This document shows, one piece after another, positions 16,614-25,723 of a stretch of DNA of 64,000 nucleotides. The position numbers were made by a program, and so were the translations under genes. This stretch comes from JAJDXW01 sp965223775 (GTDB lineage Bacteria > Pseudomonadota > Gammaproteobacteria > HK1). Position 1 is the first letter of the stretch; each line of letters begins with the position of its first letter. The stretch spans positions 992,001 through 1,056,000 of the forward strand of contig OZ245021.1 of the NCBI GenBank assembly GCA_965223775.1, given 5' to 3'. The notes under the pieces were generated by a model. The model ran no database searches and was not told where the DNA came from. It saw only the letters and a list, made by a program, of their open reading frames with translations.

Positions 16614-17726
16614 ATGCATTCATTCCTTCGCCTTGGAGCCGCGGGTTTGGCGATTGCCATCCTGCAGGTGCCCGGTGCGGCCGCGCAGGCGCCGGTGCAA
16701 AAGGACCTGACGGTCGTCTCGTGGGGCGGCAGCTACACCCGGAGCCAGATGCTGGCGTACGTGAAGCCGTTCCGGAGCCGGATCGGCGAATGGGTGGAGA
16801 TGGAGACCTACAGCGGCGGCCTCGGAGAGATCCGCGATCAGGTCGAGACCGAGAACGTCGTCTGGGACGTGGTGGACTTCGAGCAGTCCGACCTCATCCG
16901 CGGATGTCGCGAGGGTCTCCTCGAGAAGTTCGACCACGCGGCGCTGGCCGCCGGCGGCGACGGCAAGCCGGTGGCGGAGGACTTCATCCCCGGAGCCCTC
17001 ACCGAGTGCGGGGTCGGCCAGATGGTGTGGGCCACCGTCGTCGCCTACGACGGAAGCCGGATCGTGGGCGACCGACCGGCCGCGCTCGCCGACTTCTTCG
17101 ACGTGAAGAAGTACCCGGGCAAGCGGGGGCTGCGGCGAGACCCGCGGGTGGCCATGGAATGGGCATTGATGGCCGATGGTGTTGCCCCGGGCGAGGTCTA
17201 CGCAACGCTCGAGACCGAAGACGGACAGCAGCGCGCGTTCTCCATGCTGGACCGGATCAGGACCAGCATCGTGTGGTGGACCACCGGCGGGGAGCCGGTT
17301 CAGCTTCTCGAATCCGGCGCGGCGGTCATGACCTCCGCCTGGAACGGGCGCATGTACCGCCCGATGGTCGAGGAGGGCAAGGACTTCGCCATCGTCTGGG
17401 ACGGACAGCTCTGGGACATCGACTCCTGGGGCATCCCCAAGGGGACCGACAACCTCGCCAAGGCAATGGATTTCATCGCATTTGCCACGAGCTCGGGACA
17501 GCTTGCGGAGCAGACGAAGTACATCTCGTACGGGCCCGCGAGGATGTCGGCGATGGCCCTGGTGGATGACGACACGAAGGCCATGCTTCCCACCGCGGCT
17601 GCGAACATGGGGAACGCGCTGCAGACGGACGCGGAGTGGTGGGCGTCTCGCCACGGGGAGCTGTCGGCGAAGTTCGAGCAATGGCTGGTCAAGGGCGGGC
17701 GTGGCCCGTCGGGGACGGCCCGCTGA
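16614..17726 (+). CDS. Periplasmic binding protein, polyamine/PotD-like (orphan, paralogue)
   Basis: 370-residue solute-binding protein with a Sec signal peptide (residues 1-25, AAGLAIAILQVPGAAAQA). The mature region starts LTVVSWGGSYTRSQ and shares block after block with the protein at 9458-10573, for example GALTECGVGQ, IVWWTTGGEPVQLL, DGQLWDIDSWGIP and YISYGPAR. The two are paralogues. ATG 16614 is preceded by GGGGAGAG. It follows the BCCT carrier by 65 bp, and there is no ABC permease nearby. It may feed the BCCT carrier, an uncoupled ABC transporter elsewhere, or act as a sensor; the ligand is unknown. Confidence 0.88.
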   Translation: MHSFLRLGAAGLAIAILQVPGAAAQAPVQKDLTVVSWGGSYTRSQMLAYVKPFRSRIGEWVEMETYSGGLGEIRDQVETENVVWDVVDFEQSDLIRGCREGLLEKFDHAALAAGGDGKPVAEDFIPGALTECGVGQMVWATVVAYDGSRIVGDRPAALADFFDVKKYPGKRGLRRDPRVAMEWALMADGVAPGEVYATLETEDGQQRAFSMLDRIRTSIVWWTTGGEPVQLLESGAAVMTSAWNGRMYRPMVEEGKDFAIVWDGQLWDIDSWGIPKGTDNLAKAMDFIAFATSSGQLAEQTKYISYGPARMSAMALVDDDTKAMLPTAAANMGNALQTDAEWWASRHGELSAKFEQWLVKGGRGPSGTAR

Positions 17727-18163
17727 TCGGAATGCCGGTTGCGCGAGGCCGCGGCTTTCGTCCGGCCGGGTCCTGGGGCGGATCTCGGGGAACCCAAGGG
17801 TTCGGCCCGGGAGGCAAAGGGGCCCGAGTCACGGGCCGCACCGCCGCCGCCTTGCACCGGCTCGGTGCGGCGGCTGCGAAGGGTCCGCGGCGGCAACGTT
17901 CGACGAGAACGTTCGCGGCGTCCGGCCCGAAAGGATTCAACATCCGCGATACGGCCCGAACGCCCGGTCCGGACGGGCGATTCGCCTACGAATGTCGGGT
18001 GTGCACGGGCTGACATCCCGCCGCTCGGCCAGTAGACTTGCGGCGACCATTGTTGCCGTGGCGACGAGATTGTCCTGCGTCGCGGGCGGGCGGGTGCCGG
18101 CGGAGGGGTTCGCCGGGAGCCGCCGCCCGCATCCGTTTCTTTCCCCGAGGAGTCGCTGAATTC
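17727..18163. other. Intergenic region before the DUF2058 gene
   Basis: 437 bp with no convincing reading frame. It holds the 3' end of the BCCT/binding-protein unit and the DUF2058 promoter. Paired GGCAACGTTC and GAACGTTCGCG (17891-17914) form a short inverted repeat. Nothing else recognised. Confidence 0.4.
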
Positions 18164-18874
18164 GTGGGATCGCTCCAGGACCAGTTGTTGAAGGCGGGTC
18201 TCGCCACCCCCGAGCAGCTTCGCAAGGCGAAAGCGGAGCAACGCCGGGAGCAACGGCGCGAGCCGAGGGGGAGGCGCGACGCACAGGACGGATCGCGCAC
18301 GCCGGGCCGGCGGGCGCCCGGGCGAAGCCGCGCGGCGCCGGGATCGCCCTCGACTTCGGGCGGGGACGCCGAGCGCCGAAAGGACGGCGCGGCCCCGTCC
18401 GGCCGGGACGGGGAGGCTCGGCATCGCCGGGGCGGCGCGCGCGGGAGCCCGGAACACGGGCGGGCCGAGGGGCGGGCCGAGCGCGCCCGCCGGCGGCCGG
18501 TCGACCCGCCGCCGGGTCAGGACTCCTCCGTCCAGGGCCTGAACCTCCGGATCCGCGAGCTTCTCGACGGCCACGCGCTGAATGACCGGAACGCCGAGGT
18601 CGCGTTCAACTTCACGCGCGAGAACACGGTCCGGCGGGTATATGTCACGGACGAGCAGCGCCGGAAGCTCGCGAGCGGGGAGCTCGCCGTCGTCGGGTTC
18701 CGCCGCCGCCACCACATCGTGCCGGCGGCGGTTGCGGACGAGATCCAGGCCCTTCGCCCCATCGTCTTCGCCCACCGCGCCGCGGAGGCGGGCGGCGACG
18801 TGCCCGCGCCGGGCGCAGCCGCCGAAGACGACCCCTATCGCGACTTTCCGATTCCCGACGACCTGCACTGGTAG
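18164..18874 (+). CDS. DUF2058 family protein (YaiL-like)
   Basis: 236 residues. The N-terminus SLQDQLLKAGLATPEQLRK and the C-terminus EDDPYRDFPIPDDLHW match the DUF2058/YaiL family of nucleoid/RNA-associated proteins seen mainly in Gammaproteobacteria. Between them lies a long basic, low-complexity stretch (about residues 30-120, rich in Arg, Gly and Ala), then the conserved NDRNAEVAFNFTRENTVRRV core. GTG 18164 is chosen because GAGGAG (18147-18152) precedes it and because family members start exactly at this point. It stands alone between a transport unit and repeat copy 1. Useful as a lineage marker. Confidence 0.85.
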   Translation: MGSLQDQLLKAGLATPEQLRKAKAEQRREQRREPRGRRDAQDGSRTPGRRAPGRSRAAPGSPSTSGGDAERRKDGAAPSGRDGEARHRRGGARGSPEHGRAEGRAERARRRPVDPPPGQDSSVQGLNLRIRELLDGHALNDRNAEVAFNFTRENTVRRVYVTDEQRRKLASGELAVVGFRRRHHIVPAAVADEIQALRPIVFAHRAAEAGGDVPAPGAAAEDDPYRDFPIPDDLHW

Positions 18875-18954
18875 CCCGGCCCCTTCCCGGGAGTCGGCGC
18901 CGTCCGGCGGCGCCGACCGGCGACGGCATCCTCGCGGAAGGCGCCCACCGGCAC

Positions 18955-19150
18955 CTAGCCCGCAAATCTCACCAACTTTCTGCTGCGGACGCGGATCTGC
19001 TCGCGGTGACAAGGCGTACTCCCTCAAGCCGCTTCGACAGCGCGAACGCGCTAGTGTCGGCTACGCCTTCAGCGTATTTCGGTCCGTGCGCCTTGTCACA
19101 GCGGCATCTCCGCGCCCTCGCGACGAAAGTTGGTGAGATTTGCGGGCTAG
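18955..19150. mobile_element. MITE-like palindromic element, copy 1
   Basis: 196-bp element bounded by perfect 26-bp inverted repeats (18955-18980 and 19125-19150) that begin and end in CTAG and carry AGCCCGCAAATCTCACC. Inner sequence is also partly self-complementary (GTGACAAGG on the left, CCTTGTCAC on the right), so the whole could fold into one long hairpin. The core shared with the three other copies lies at 19016-19038 on the minus strand. It encodes nothing and sits between DUF2058 and the ABC importer. Confidence 0.85.
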
Positions 19151-19318
19151 CCGTCAGGGTTGTGCATCCATGACGCACCTCCGCACGGAGGGGGGCGGAC
19201 ACCGGCCCGCCCGCCGGGCATGTTTGTCTTGCGCGGATTCTCGTGCCAGCATAGGCCGAATGCCCGAACCGGCCACCACCCACCGGCCGAAATCCGTCCC
19301 CAAGAAGGGAGCACAACA

Positions 19319-20857
19319 ATGAACGGAACGACACGCCGCCAATTCCTGCAGCACAGCGCCGCCGGCGCGGTGGTGCTCGCGACGCCCTTCGGACCCGTCT
19401 ACGCGGCCAAGAAGGGCGGCGTCATGCGCGTGGGCAAGGCGCACGGTCAGACCGTGGACAGCCTTGATCCCGGTACCCATGAAAACGGCTTCACCATCGC
19501 CATGACCCACGGGTACAACATCTACATGACGGAGGTCGCCGCGGACGGATCGCTGGCCGGCCAGCTCGCGGAGAGCTGGGAGGCCTCGTCCGACGTCGCG
19601 ACCTGGACCTTCAAGCTGCGCCAGGGCGTGACCTACAGCAACGGCCGCGAGGTGACCGCTGAGGATGTCGTCGCCTCCATCAACCATCACCGGGGCGAAG
19701 ACTCGACGTCCGCGGCCAAGCCCATCGTCGAGCCGATCACCGACATCAAGGCCGACGGCAAGCACACCGTGGCCTTCACCCTCGGCGCCGGCAACGCCGA
19801 CTTCCCGTTCATCCTGAGCGACTACCACCTGCCCGTCATGCCGAGCGAGGGCGGAAAGCCCGACTGGCAGTCCGGTGTCGGCGCCGGCGCGTACAAGATC
19901 AAGAGCTTCGATCCGGGGGTGCGGATCGACCTCGTGAGGCACGGCGACTACTGGGATTCGGGGCGCGGGCACTTCGACGAGATCCAGATGATCACCATCG
20001 TGGACCCGACCGCCCGTACCAATGCCCTCATCACCGGCCAGGTCGACGCCATCGACCGGGTGGACCTCAAGACTGTGCACCTGCTGAAGCGGCGCGCGGG
20101 GCTCGCGGTGCACTCCATCGCCGGCACCCAGCACTACACCTTCCCGATGCGCACCAACGTCGCCCCCTTCGACGACAACAACGTGCGCATGGCCATCAAG
20201 CACGCCATCAACCGCGAGGAGATGGTGGAGAAGATCCTGCAGGGCTTCGGCGTCGTCGGAAACGACCATCCCATCGGTCCCGGGCAGCGCTTCTTCGCGA
20301 AGGACCTCGAGCAGCGCGTCTACGACCCGGACAAGGCGAAGCACTACCTCAAGCAGGCCGGTCTCGACTCGCTGACGGTGGACCTGAGCGTTGCGGACGC
20401 GGCCTTCGCGGGCGCCGTCGATGCGGGAGCGCTCTTCTCGGAGAGCGCGAAGGTGGCCGGAATCAGCCTCAACCTCATCCGCGAGCCGAACGACGGCTAC
20501 TGGTCGAACGTGTGGAACAAGAAGCCGTTCTGCGCGTGCTACTGGGGCGGCCGCCCCGTCGAGGACCAGATGTTCTCGACCGCGTACGCGGCCGGAGGGC
20601 CGTGGAACGACACCGCGTGGGAGCACGAGCGGTTCAACATGCTGCTCAACGTGGCCCGGGCGGAGGTCGACGAGGCCAAGCGGCGCGAGATGTACGCGGA
20701 GATGCAGCAACTCGTGCGCGACGAGGGAGGGGCCATCGTCCCGATGTTCGCCTCGTACGTCTTCGCGACGTCCGACAAGGTCGCCACCCCCGAGCAGATG
20801 GGCTCGAACTGGGATCTCGACGGCGAGCGCTGGATGGAACGCTGGTCGTTCGCCTGA
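19319..20857 (+). CDS. ABC transporter substrate-binding protein, dipeptide/opine type (SBP_bac_5)
   Basis: 512-residue periplasmic receptor of the DppA/OppA class. It is exported by Tat (TRRQFLQHSAAGAVVLATP at the N-terminus). The mature part shows the class pattern: GQTVDSLDP near the start, LAESWEASSDVATWTFKLRQ, YSNGREVTAEDVVASI, and PIGPGQRFFAKDLEQRVYDP. AAGGGAG precedes ATG 19319. It is first of a four-gene importer (receptor, two permeases, fused ATPase). The 221-bp gap before the permeases holds a strong hairpin, which usually lets the receptor be made in excess. The ligand could be a peptide, opine or similar compound. Confidence 0.92.
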   Translation: MNGTTRRQFLQHSAAGAVVLATPFGPVYAAKKGGVMRVGKAHGQTVDSLDPGTHENGFTIAMTHGYNIYMTEVAADGSLAGQLAESWEASSDVATWTFKLRQGVTYSNGREVTAEDVVASINHHRGEDSTSAAKPIVEPITDIKADGKHTVAFTLGAGNADFPFILSDYHLPVMPSEGGKPDWQSGVGAGAYKIKSFDPGVRIDLVRHGDYWDSGRGHFDEIQMITIVDPTARTNALITGQVDAIDRVDLKTVHLLKRRAGLAVHSIAGTQHYTFPMRTNVAPFDDNNVRMAIKHAINREEMVEKILQGFGVVGNDHPIGPGQRFFAKDLEQRVYDPDKAKHYLKQAGLDSLTVDLSVADAAFAGAVDAGALFSESAKVAGISLNLIREPNDGYWSNVWNKKPFCACYWGGRPVEDQMFSTAYAAGGPWNDTAWEHERFNMLLNVARAEVDEAKRREMYAEMQQLVRDEGGAIVPMFASYVFATSDKVATPEQMGSNWDLDGERWMERWSFA

Positions 20858-20875
20858 TCCGGAACCGGCAGGGAA

Positions 20876-20914
20876 CCGCCGGCCGGCGCGGCACGGTGCC
20901 GTGACGGCCGGCGG
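20876..20914. promoter_or_regulatory. Intercistronic hairpin between receptor and permease genes
   Basis: CCGCCGGCC (20876-20884) and GGCCGGCGG (20906-20914) are perfectly complementary, with a second inner pair GGCAC/GTGCC. There is no T-run. The placement just after the receptor stop fits a REP-like mRNA stabiliser that keeps receptor transcripts above permease transcripts. Confidence 0.55.
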
Positions 20915-21078
20915 CAGCGAACGATGAGGGAAGAAGGAGCCGTGGGGCTCGAAGGGATCCGGCGCCGGAGGGCGCGCGCTTGCCGTACCCCATGAACTAG
21001 GCCGGGTCGTGCGCGCGCGGCGCCCGTCGGCGGGTTCGCGTGCAAACCCCCCGTTGCGGCGGGGAGGAGAAGAGCGTT

Positions 21079-22032
21079 ATGGGCGTTCTGTCACTGGTGG
21101 CCAAGCGGCTCGGGCTCGGGCTCGTTACGTTGCTGGTCGTCTCGATCATCATCTTCGGGGCGGTCGAGCTGCTGCCGGGGGACCTCGCCCAGCAGATCCT
21201 CGGCCAGGCCGCGACCCCGGAGACGGTCAGGGCGATGCGCGAGGACCTCGGGCTGGACCGCCCGGCGGTGGTGCGTTACGTCGACTGGCTGGGCGGCGCG
21301 GTGCGAGGCGACTTCGGGGTCTCGCTCGCCAACAAGCGTTCGGTGGCCCAGCAGCTCGGCCCGCGTTTCGCGAACACGCTCTTCCTCGCCGCGGTGGCGG
21401 CGGCGTTCTCCATACCCATCTCGATCCTGCTCGGTGTGCTGGCCGCGCTCTACCGCGAATCGGTCTTCGACCGGATCGCGAACGTGAGCACGCTGACCTC
21501 CATCTCGTCGCCCGAGTTCTTCCTCGGCTACATCCTGATCCTCTTCTTCTCGGTCCTGAATCCGTGGTTCCCCTCGATCTCGAGCGTGACCGCGGACATG
21601 CCGTTCACCGATCGGGTGTTCGTCACCCTGCTCCCCGCCATCACCCTGACCCTGGTCGTCATCGCGCACATGATGCGCATGACCCGGGCCGCGATCATCG
21701 CCCTTCTCGCCTCGCCGTACATCGAGATGGCGCGGCTCAAGGGCGAGCCTCGCTGGAAGGTCATCGCGGTGCACGCCCTCCCGAACGCGCTCGCCCCGAT
21801 CATCAACGTGGTCGCGCTCAACCTCGCCTATCTCATCACCGGGGTGGTGCTGGTCGAGATCGTGTTCGTGTACCCGGGGGTGGGCCAGCTCCTCGTCGAC
21901 AGCGTCACCAAGCGGGACTTCCCGGTGGTGCAGGCCTGCTGCCTGGTGTTCGCCGCGACCTACATCCTTCTCAACCTGGTGGCCGACGTGGGGGTGATCC
22001 TCTCCAACCCTCGCCTCCGGCATCCGAAGTGA
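21079..22032 (+). CDS. ABC permease, DppB-type
   Basis: 317-residue inner-membrane permease with about six segments. The N-terminal segment RLGLGLVTLLVVSIIIFGAVELLPGD and the following DLGLDRPAVVRYVDWL are typical of DppB/OppB proteins. The EAA loop, which contacts the ATPase, is PYIEMARLKGEPRWKVIAVH followed by ALPNALAPIIN. GGGGAGGAG precedes the ATG at 21079. The second permease begins 10 bp downstream, so they form one transcriptional unit. It pairs with the DppC-type protein to form the channel for the ligand bound by the upstream receptor. Confidence 0.92.
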   Translation: MGVLSLVAKRLGLGLVTLLVVSIIIFGAVELLPGDLAQQILGQAATPETVRAMREDLGLDRPAVVRYVDWLGGAVRGDFGVSLANKRSVAQQLGPRFANTLFLAAVAAAFSIPISILLGVLAALYRESVFDRIANVSTLTSISSPEFFLGYILILFFSVLNPWFPSISSVTADMPFTDRVFVTLLPAITLTLVVIAHMMRMTRAAIIALLASPYIEMARLKGEPRWKVIAVHALPNALAPIINVVALNLAYLITGVVLVEIVFVYPGVGQLLVDSVTKRDFPVVQACCLVFAATYILLNLVADVGVILSNPRLRHPK

Positions 22033-22042
22033 GGGGCGCGCC

Positions 22043-23104
22043 ATGAGCACTTTCGCAATCGTCTACTACACGCTCATGATCGGTGCCTCGTGCGTGGCGG
22101 CCTACTACCACCGGCGCGACGCCTTCATGGTGCTGTTCAGCCTCACCCTCGCCTCGTTCCTGATGGGCCTCCTCGGGGGCGAGGTGTGGCTGCGCTACGT
22201 CGCGATCGCCATCGGGCTCCTGTTCGCGTCCGCGGGGCTCGCGTACAGCTTCCGGGAGTTCCTGGTCCAGACCCTCCCGCGGGGGTTGGCCAAGGTGATG
22301 CGGAGCGCCCCGCTCACCGCCTCCTTCGGCCTGTTCGTGATCGTGGTCTACATCGTGGCCGCCGTCTTCGCCCCGGTGATCGCCCCCTACGGGGAGGCGG
22401 AGGTGATCGGCAGCTCCTACGCGCCGCCCGACGACAAGATGATCCTCGGGGGCGATCAGCTCGGGCGCGACATGTTCAGCCGCATCATCTACGGGGCGAG
22501 GAACACGGTCGGCATCGCGGTGTTCACCACCGCGATCGCCTTCCTCGTAGGGTCGCTCGCGGGCCTCACCGCGGCGACCCTCGGAGGCTGGGTCGACCAG
22601 GCCCTCGGCCGGATCGTCGATACCCTGATGGCGATCCCCCAGCTCGTGTTCGCCCTGCTCCTCCTCACCATCGTCGGCACCAACGTCGTCAACCTCATCC
22701 TGGTGATCGCGCTCCTTTATTCGCCGCTCGTCTTCCGGCTCGCCCGGGCCGTCGCGGGGAACATCGTGGTGATGGACTACATCGAGGCGGCGCGGCTGCG
22801 CGGCGAAAAGACGCGGTATCTCATCATGAGCGAGATCCTGCCGAACGCGACGGCGCCGCTCGTTGCGGAGTTCGGCCTCAGGTTCTGCTTCGTCTTCCTC
22901 GCCATCTCGGCCCTCTCCTTCCTCGGCCTCGGCATCCAGCCGCCGACCGCCGACTGGGGCTCGATGGTGCGCGAGAACGCGACCCTCATCTCGTTCGGCG
23001 AGATGATCCCGCTCATCCCGGCCGCCGCGATCGCGCTCCTCACGGTGTCCGTCAACTTCGTGGTGGACTGGATGCTCCACCTCTCCTCCGGTCTCAAGGA
23101 GTAA
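22043..23104 (+). CDS. ABC permease, DppC-type, with N-terminal extension
   Basis: 353-residue permease. It has an atypical N-terminal extension with three predicted membrane segments (about residues 1-75) before the usual DppC entry (residues ~80 on: PRGLAKVMRSAPLTASFGLF). The domain then shows DQLGRDMFSRIIYGARNT and the EAA loop DYIEAARLRGEKTRYLI. Start ATG 22043 follows a short GAGGGGCGCGCC spacer. It ends 4 bp before the ATPase gene. The extension is seen directly; whether it adds real membrane segments is a prediction. Confidence 0.9.
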   Translation: MSTFAIVYYTLMIGASCVAAYYHRRDAFMVLFSLTLASFLMGLLGGEVWLRYVAIAIGLLFASAGLAYSFREFLVQTLPRGLAKVMRSAPLTASFGLFVIVVYIVAAVFAPVIAPYGEAEVIGSSYAPPDDKMILGGDQLGRDMFSRIIYGARNTVGIAVFTTAIAFLVGSLAGLTAATLGGWVDQALGRIVDTLMAIPQLVFALLLLTIVGTNVVNLILVIALLYSPLVFRLARAVAGNIVVMDYIEAARLRGEKTRYLIMSEILPNATAPLVAEFGLRFCFVFLAISALSFLGLGIQPPTADWGSMVRENATLISFGEMIPLIPAAAIALLTVSVNFVVDWMLHLSSGLKE

Positions 23105-23108
23105 CGCC

Positions 23109-24764
23109 ATGAGCGAGGAACAGAAACGGGGCCTTCTGCTGAAGATCCGGGGCCTTCGCATCGAGGGGCGGGCCGACGAGAAGTGGTTCGAGATCGTGCA
23201 CGGCGTCGACCTCGACCTGCACCGCGGGGAGGTGATGGGCCTCATCGGGGAGTCGGGGGCCGGCAAGTCCACCATCGGCCTCGCCGCCATGGGCTTCACC
23301 CGGGACGGATGCCGCATCTCCGACGGCACCATCGAGTTCGACGGCATGGAGCTGACCTCCTCGCCCGAGGAGGACCTGCGCATGCTGCGCGGCGCGCGCA
23401 TCGCCTACGTGGCGCAGTCGGCGGCAGCGTCGTTCAATCCGGCCCACAAGCTGATCGACCAGCACACCGCCGCGCCCGTGCAGCACAAGATCAGGACCCG
23501 GCGCGAGAGCCAAGAGGATGCGATGGAGCTCTACCGCCGACTGCGGCTGCCGAACCCGGAGGAGATCGGGTTCCGCTACCCGCACCAGGTCTCGGGGGGT
23601 CAGCTCCAGCGGGCGATGACCGCGATGGCGATGAGCTGCCGGCCCGACCTCATCATCTTCGACGAACCGACGACCGCGCTCGACGTCACCACCCAGATCG
23701 AGGTGCTCGCCGCCATCCGCGACATCGTCGATCAGTTCGACACCGCCGCGCTCTACATCACGCACGACCTCGCGGTGGTCGCGCAGATGGCCGATCGCAT
23801 CAAGGTGCTGCTCCGGGGCGACGAGGTCGAGGAGGCCGATACCCGGTCCATGCTCTCGTCACCCCAGGAGGACTACACCAAGTCGCTCTGGGCGGTGCGG
23901 AGCTTCCGGCGCGAGCAGAAGCCGGCGGTCGACCCGGGCGAGACCTCCGTCATCTCGGTGAGCGGGGTGAGCGCGGCCTACGGCCCGGTAAAGGTGCTCG
24001 AAGACGTCTCCTTCGACATCCACCGCGGCCGCACGGTGGCGGTGGTCGGCGAGTCGGGCTCCGGCAAGTCGACGGCGGCGCGGTGCATCACCGGCCTCCT
24101 CCCTCCGACGGAGGGCGAGATCCGCTACAACGGCGAGGCGCTGCCGGCGAGCTTCCGGAGCCGGACGAAGGACCAGCTTCGCCAGGCGCAGATGATCTAC
24201 CAGATGGCCGACACCGCGCTCAATCCGAAGAAGCGGATCGGCGAGATCATCGGGCGCCCGGTCGCCTTCTACAGCGGGAAGCGCGGCGTCAATCTCAAGA
24301 AGCGGGTGGACGAGCTGCTCGACCAGATCGAGCTCGAGCCCTCGCAGTTCTACCACCGTGTTCCGTCGGAGCTCTCCGGGGGGCAGAAGCAGCGGGTGGG
24401 GATCGCCCGCGCGCTCGCCGCGGAACCCTCGTTCATCATCTGCGACGAGGTGACGAGCGCCCTCGATCAGCTCGTCGCGGAGGGGATCCTCCGGCTCCTC
24501 AGCCGGCTCCAGGACGAGCTGGACCTCGCCTACATGTTCATCACCCACGACCTCGCCACCGTGCGCTCGATCGCGGACGACGTGGTGGTGATGAAGGAGG
24601 GGCGGGTGGTCGAGGCGGGGCCGAAGGACGAGATGTTCCGCCCGCCCCACCACGAATACACCGATCTCCTGCTCTCCTCGGTGCCGGAGATGGACCCGGA
24701 CTGGCTCGACCACCTGCTCGAGCAGCGCGGCGTCGACAACATCGGGGAAGCGGCGAGGGAATAG
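23109..24764 (+). CDS. Fused ABC ATPase, DppD-DppF type
   Basis: 551 residues with two complete nucleotide-binding domains in one chain. Domain 1 has Walker A GESGAGKST (48-56), signature SGGQLQR and Walker B LIIFDEPTTALD. Domain 2 has Walker A GESGSGKST, signature SGGQKQR and Walker B FIICDEVTSALD. The substitution of Pro by Val in the second Walker B (DEVTSALD) is mild and known in functional ATPases. ATG 23109 is 4 bp after the permease stop. It powers import by the upstream receptor and permeases. After it the transcript ends in 233 bp of non-coding DNA before the convergent PIN gene. Confidence 0.93.
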   Translation: MSEEQKRGLLLKIRGLRIEGRADEKWFEIVHGVDLDLHRGEVMGLIGESGAGKSTIGLAAMGFTRDGCRISDGTIEFDGMELTSSPEEDLRMLRGARIAYVAQSAAASFNPAHKLIDQHTAAPVQHKIRTRRESQEDAMELYRRLRLPNPEEIGFRYPHQVSGGQLQRAMTAMAMSCRPDLIIFDEPTTALDVTTQIEVLAAIRDIVDQFDTAALYITHDLAVVAQMADRIKVLLRGDEVEEADTRSMLSSPQEDYTKSLWAVRSFRREQKPAVDPGETSVISVSGVSAAYGPVKVLEDVSFDIHRGRTVAVVGESGSGKSTAARCITGLLPPTEGEIRYNGEALPASFRSRTKDQLRQAQMIYQMADTALNPKKRIGEIIGRPVAFYSGKRGVNLKKRVDELLDQIELEPSQFYHRVPSELSGGQKQRVGIARALAAEPSFIICDEVTSALDQLVAEGILRLLSRLQDELDLAYMFITHDLATVRSIADDVVVMKEGRVVEAGPKDEMFRPPHHEYTDLLLSSVPEMDPDWLDHLLEQRGVDNIGEAARE

Positions 24765-24997
24765 CGGGCACGGCTCCAGGACCACCCGGGGCGCCGGCGG
24801 CGGGAAGTCGCGCCCGTTGCCGAACCGCCTGCCGGAGACGAAACGTCTCGGGATCGCGGTTGCCTGGGCGCACCGCAACTCCGCCCGGTAGCGCGCCCTC
24901 GGTTCGCCGCGAGTCCGGCGGTTGACTTCCTGGCGCAACCCGCAGGGATTGTCACCCGGTGCGATTGTCCTCACCGCGCGGGTAGTGCTGTCCGGGC

Positions 24998-25408
24998 TCA
25001 CTCCAGGGTGGATCGGAGGAAGTCCGCGACCGTCTGGACCAGGATCCCGAAGGTCTCCTTCGGTGCGTTCATGAAGGGGCCAAAATCCTTCAGGTCGCCG
25101 GTCAACAGATGGGTCGCGCCGCAGGCGACCGCAGCCTGGAAGATGGGCCGGTCCTTTTCGACGAGTGCCGCGGGAAACTGGAGGTCAGGGTGGTGGCCAA
25201 CGAGCTGGATGCCCCGCAGCAGCGAGTTCAGGCTATCCAGGGACTGAGGAAACTTCTTCTCCAGATTGCGACGGGCTTCTTCCGACGCGTACAGGCTTGT
25301 CGCAAGCGCCCAGTGCCCCTGCCTGCCGAGCTCGATGGCCAGCGCCGCCTTGCCTCTCGGGTTGTGCGCGGCGGTGAAGAGCACATTGGCGTCGAGAAAC
25401 AGCCTCAC
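24998..25408 (-). CDS. PIN-domain toxin (VapC-like ribonuclease)
   Basis: 136-residue PIN domain: LFLDANVLFTAAH at the start with the first acidic metal ligand, a central EEARRNLEKKF, and the C-terminal LLTGDLKDFGPF with two more aspartates. In known pairs such proteins are RNases held in check by the co-encoded antitoxin. The GTG start overlaps the AbrB stop (GTGA), the usual coupling, and this excludes the longer upstream frame. Convergent to the ABC importer. No sign of damage. Confidence 0.85.
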   Translation of the reverse strand: MRLFLDANVLFTAAHNPRGKAALAIELGRQGHWALATSLYASEEARRNLEKKFPQSLDSLNSLLRGIQLVGHHPDLQFPAALVEKDRPIFQAAVACGATHLLTGDLKDFGPFMNAPKETFGILVQTVADFLRSTLE

Positions 25409-25677
25409 TTCCGCCCGGTCACGGCATCCAGCATGCGCGCCCGCTCCCGCTCCCCGAGCTTGTCGTCCGCGTCCCATTGCGCAATCTGATCGTCGCTGTA
25501 CTGCTGGACCTCGAGGACCATTCCGGGCTTGAGGACGATCTCGCCGCCACGATTCTCGAGAATCACGACATCCCCGGCCTTGATCCCGAATTGTTTACGG
25601 GTTGCGGCGGGCAGCGTGATCTGGCCACGACTGGACACAACAAGCGTCTCCGGCATGTCAGCAGCCTGCAATGGCAT
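25405..25677 (-). CDS. AbrB/MazE-type antitoxin
   Basis: 90 residues. The SpoVT/AbrB swapped-hairpin DNA-binding domain is at residues ~8-55: TLVVSSRGQITLPAATRKQF then GIKAGDVVILENRGGEIVLKP. The C-terminal acidic tail, rich in Asp, Gln and Glu, would wrap the toxin. It is translationally coupled to the PIN toxin. Probably autoregulates the pair by binding its own promoter, in the short AT-richer gap (25678-25723) next to the TPP-enzyme gene end. An in-frame ATG at codon 8 is an alternative start. Confidence 0.87.
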   Translation of the reverse strand: MPLQAADMPETLVVSSRGQITLPAATRKQFGIKAGDVVILENRGGEIVLKPGMVLEVQQYSDDQIAQWDADDKLGERERARMLDAVTGRK

Positions 25678-25723
25678 GATAGGGCGCGAACACTAGCATA
25701 TTTTCCGAATATCAGAAATACGG

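Noticed and set aside
18955..19150. Copy 1 of the palindromic element as a transcription terminator or tRNA-like structure
   Set aside because: At 196 bp with 26-bp perfect terminal repeats and relatives elsewhere, it is a dispersed element, not a simple terminator.
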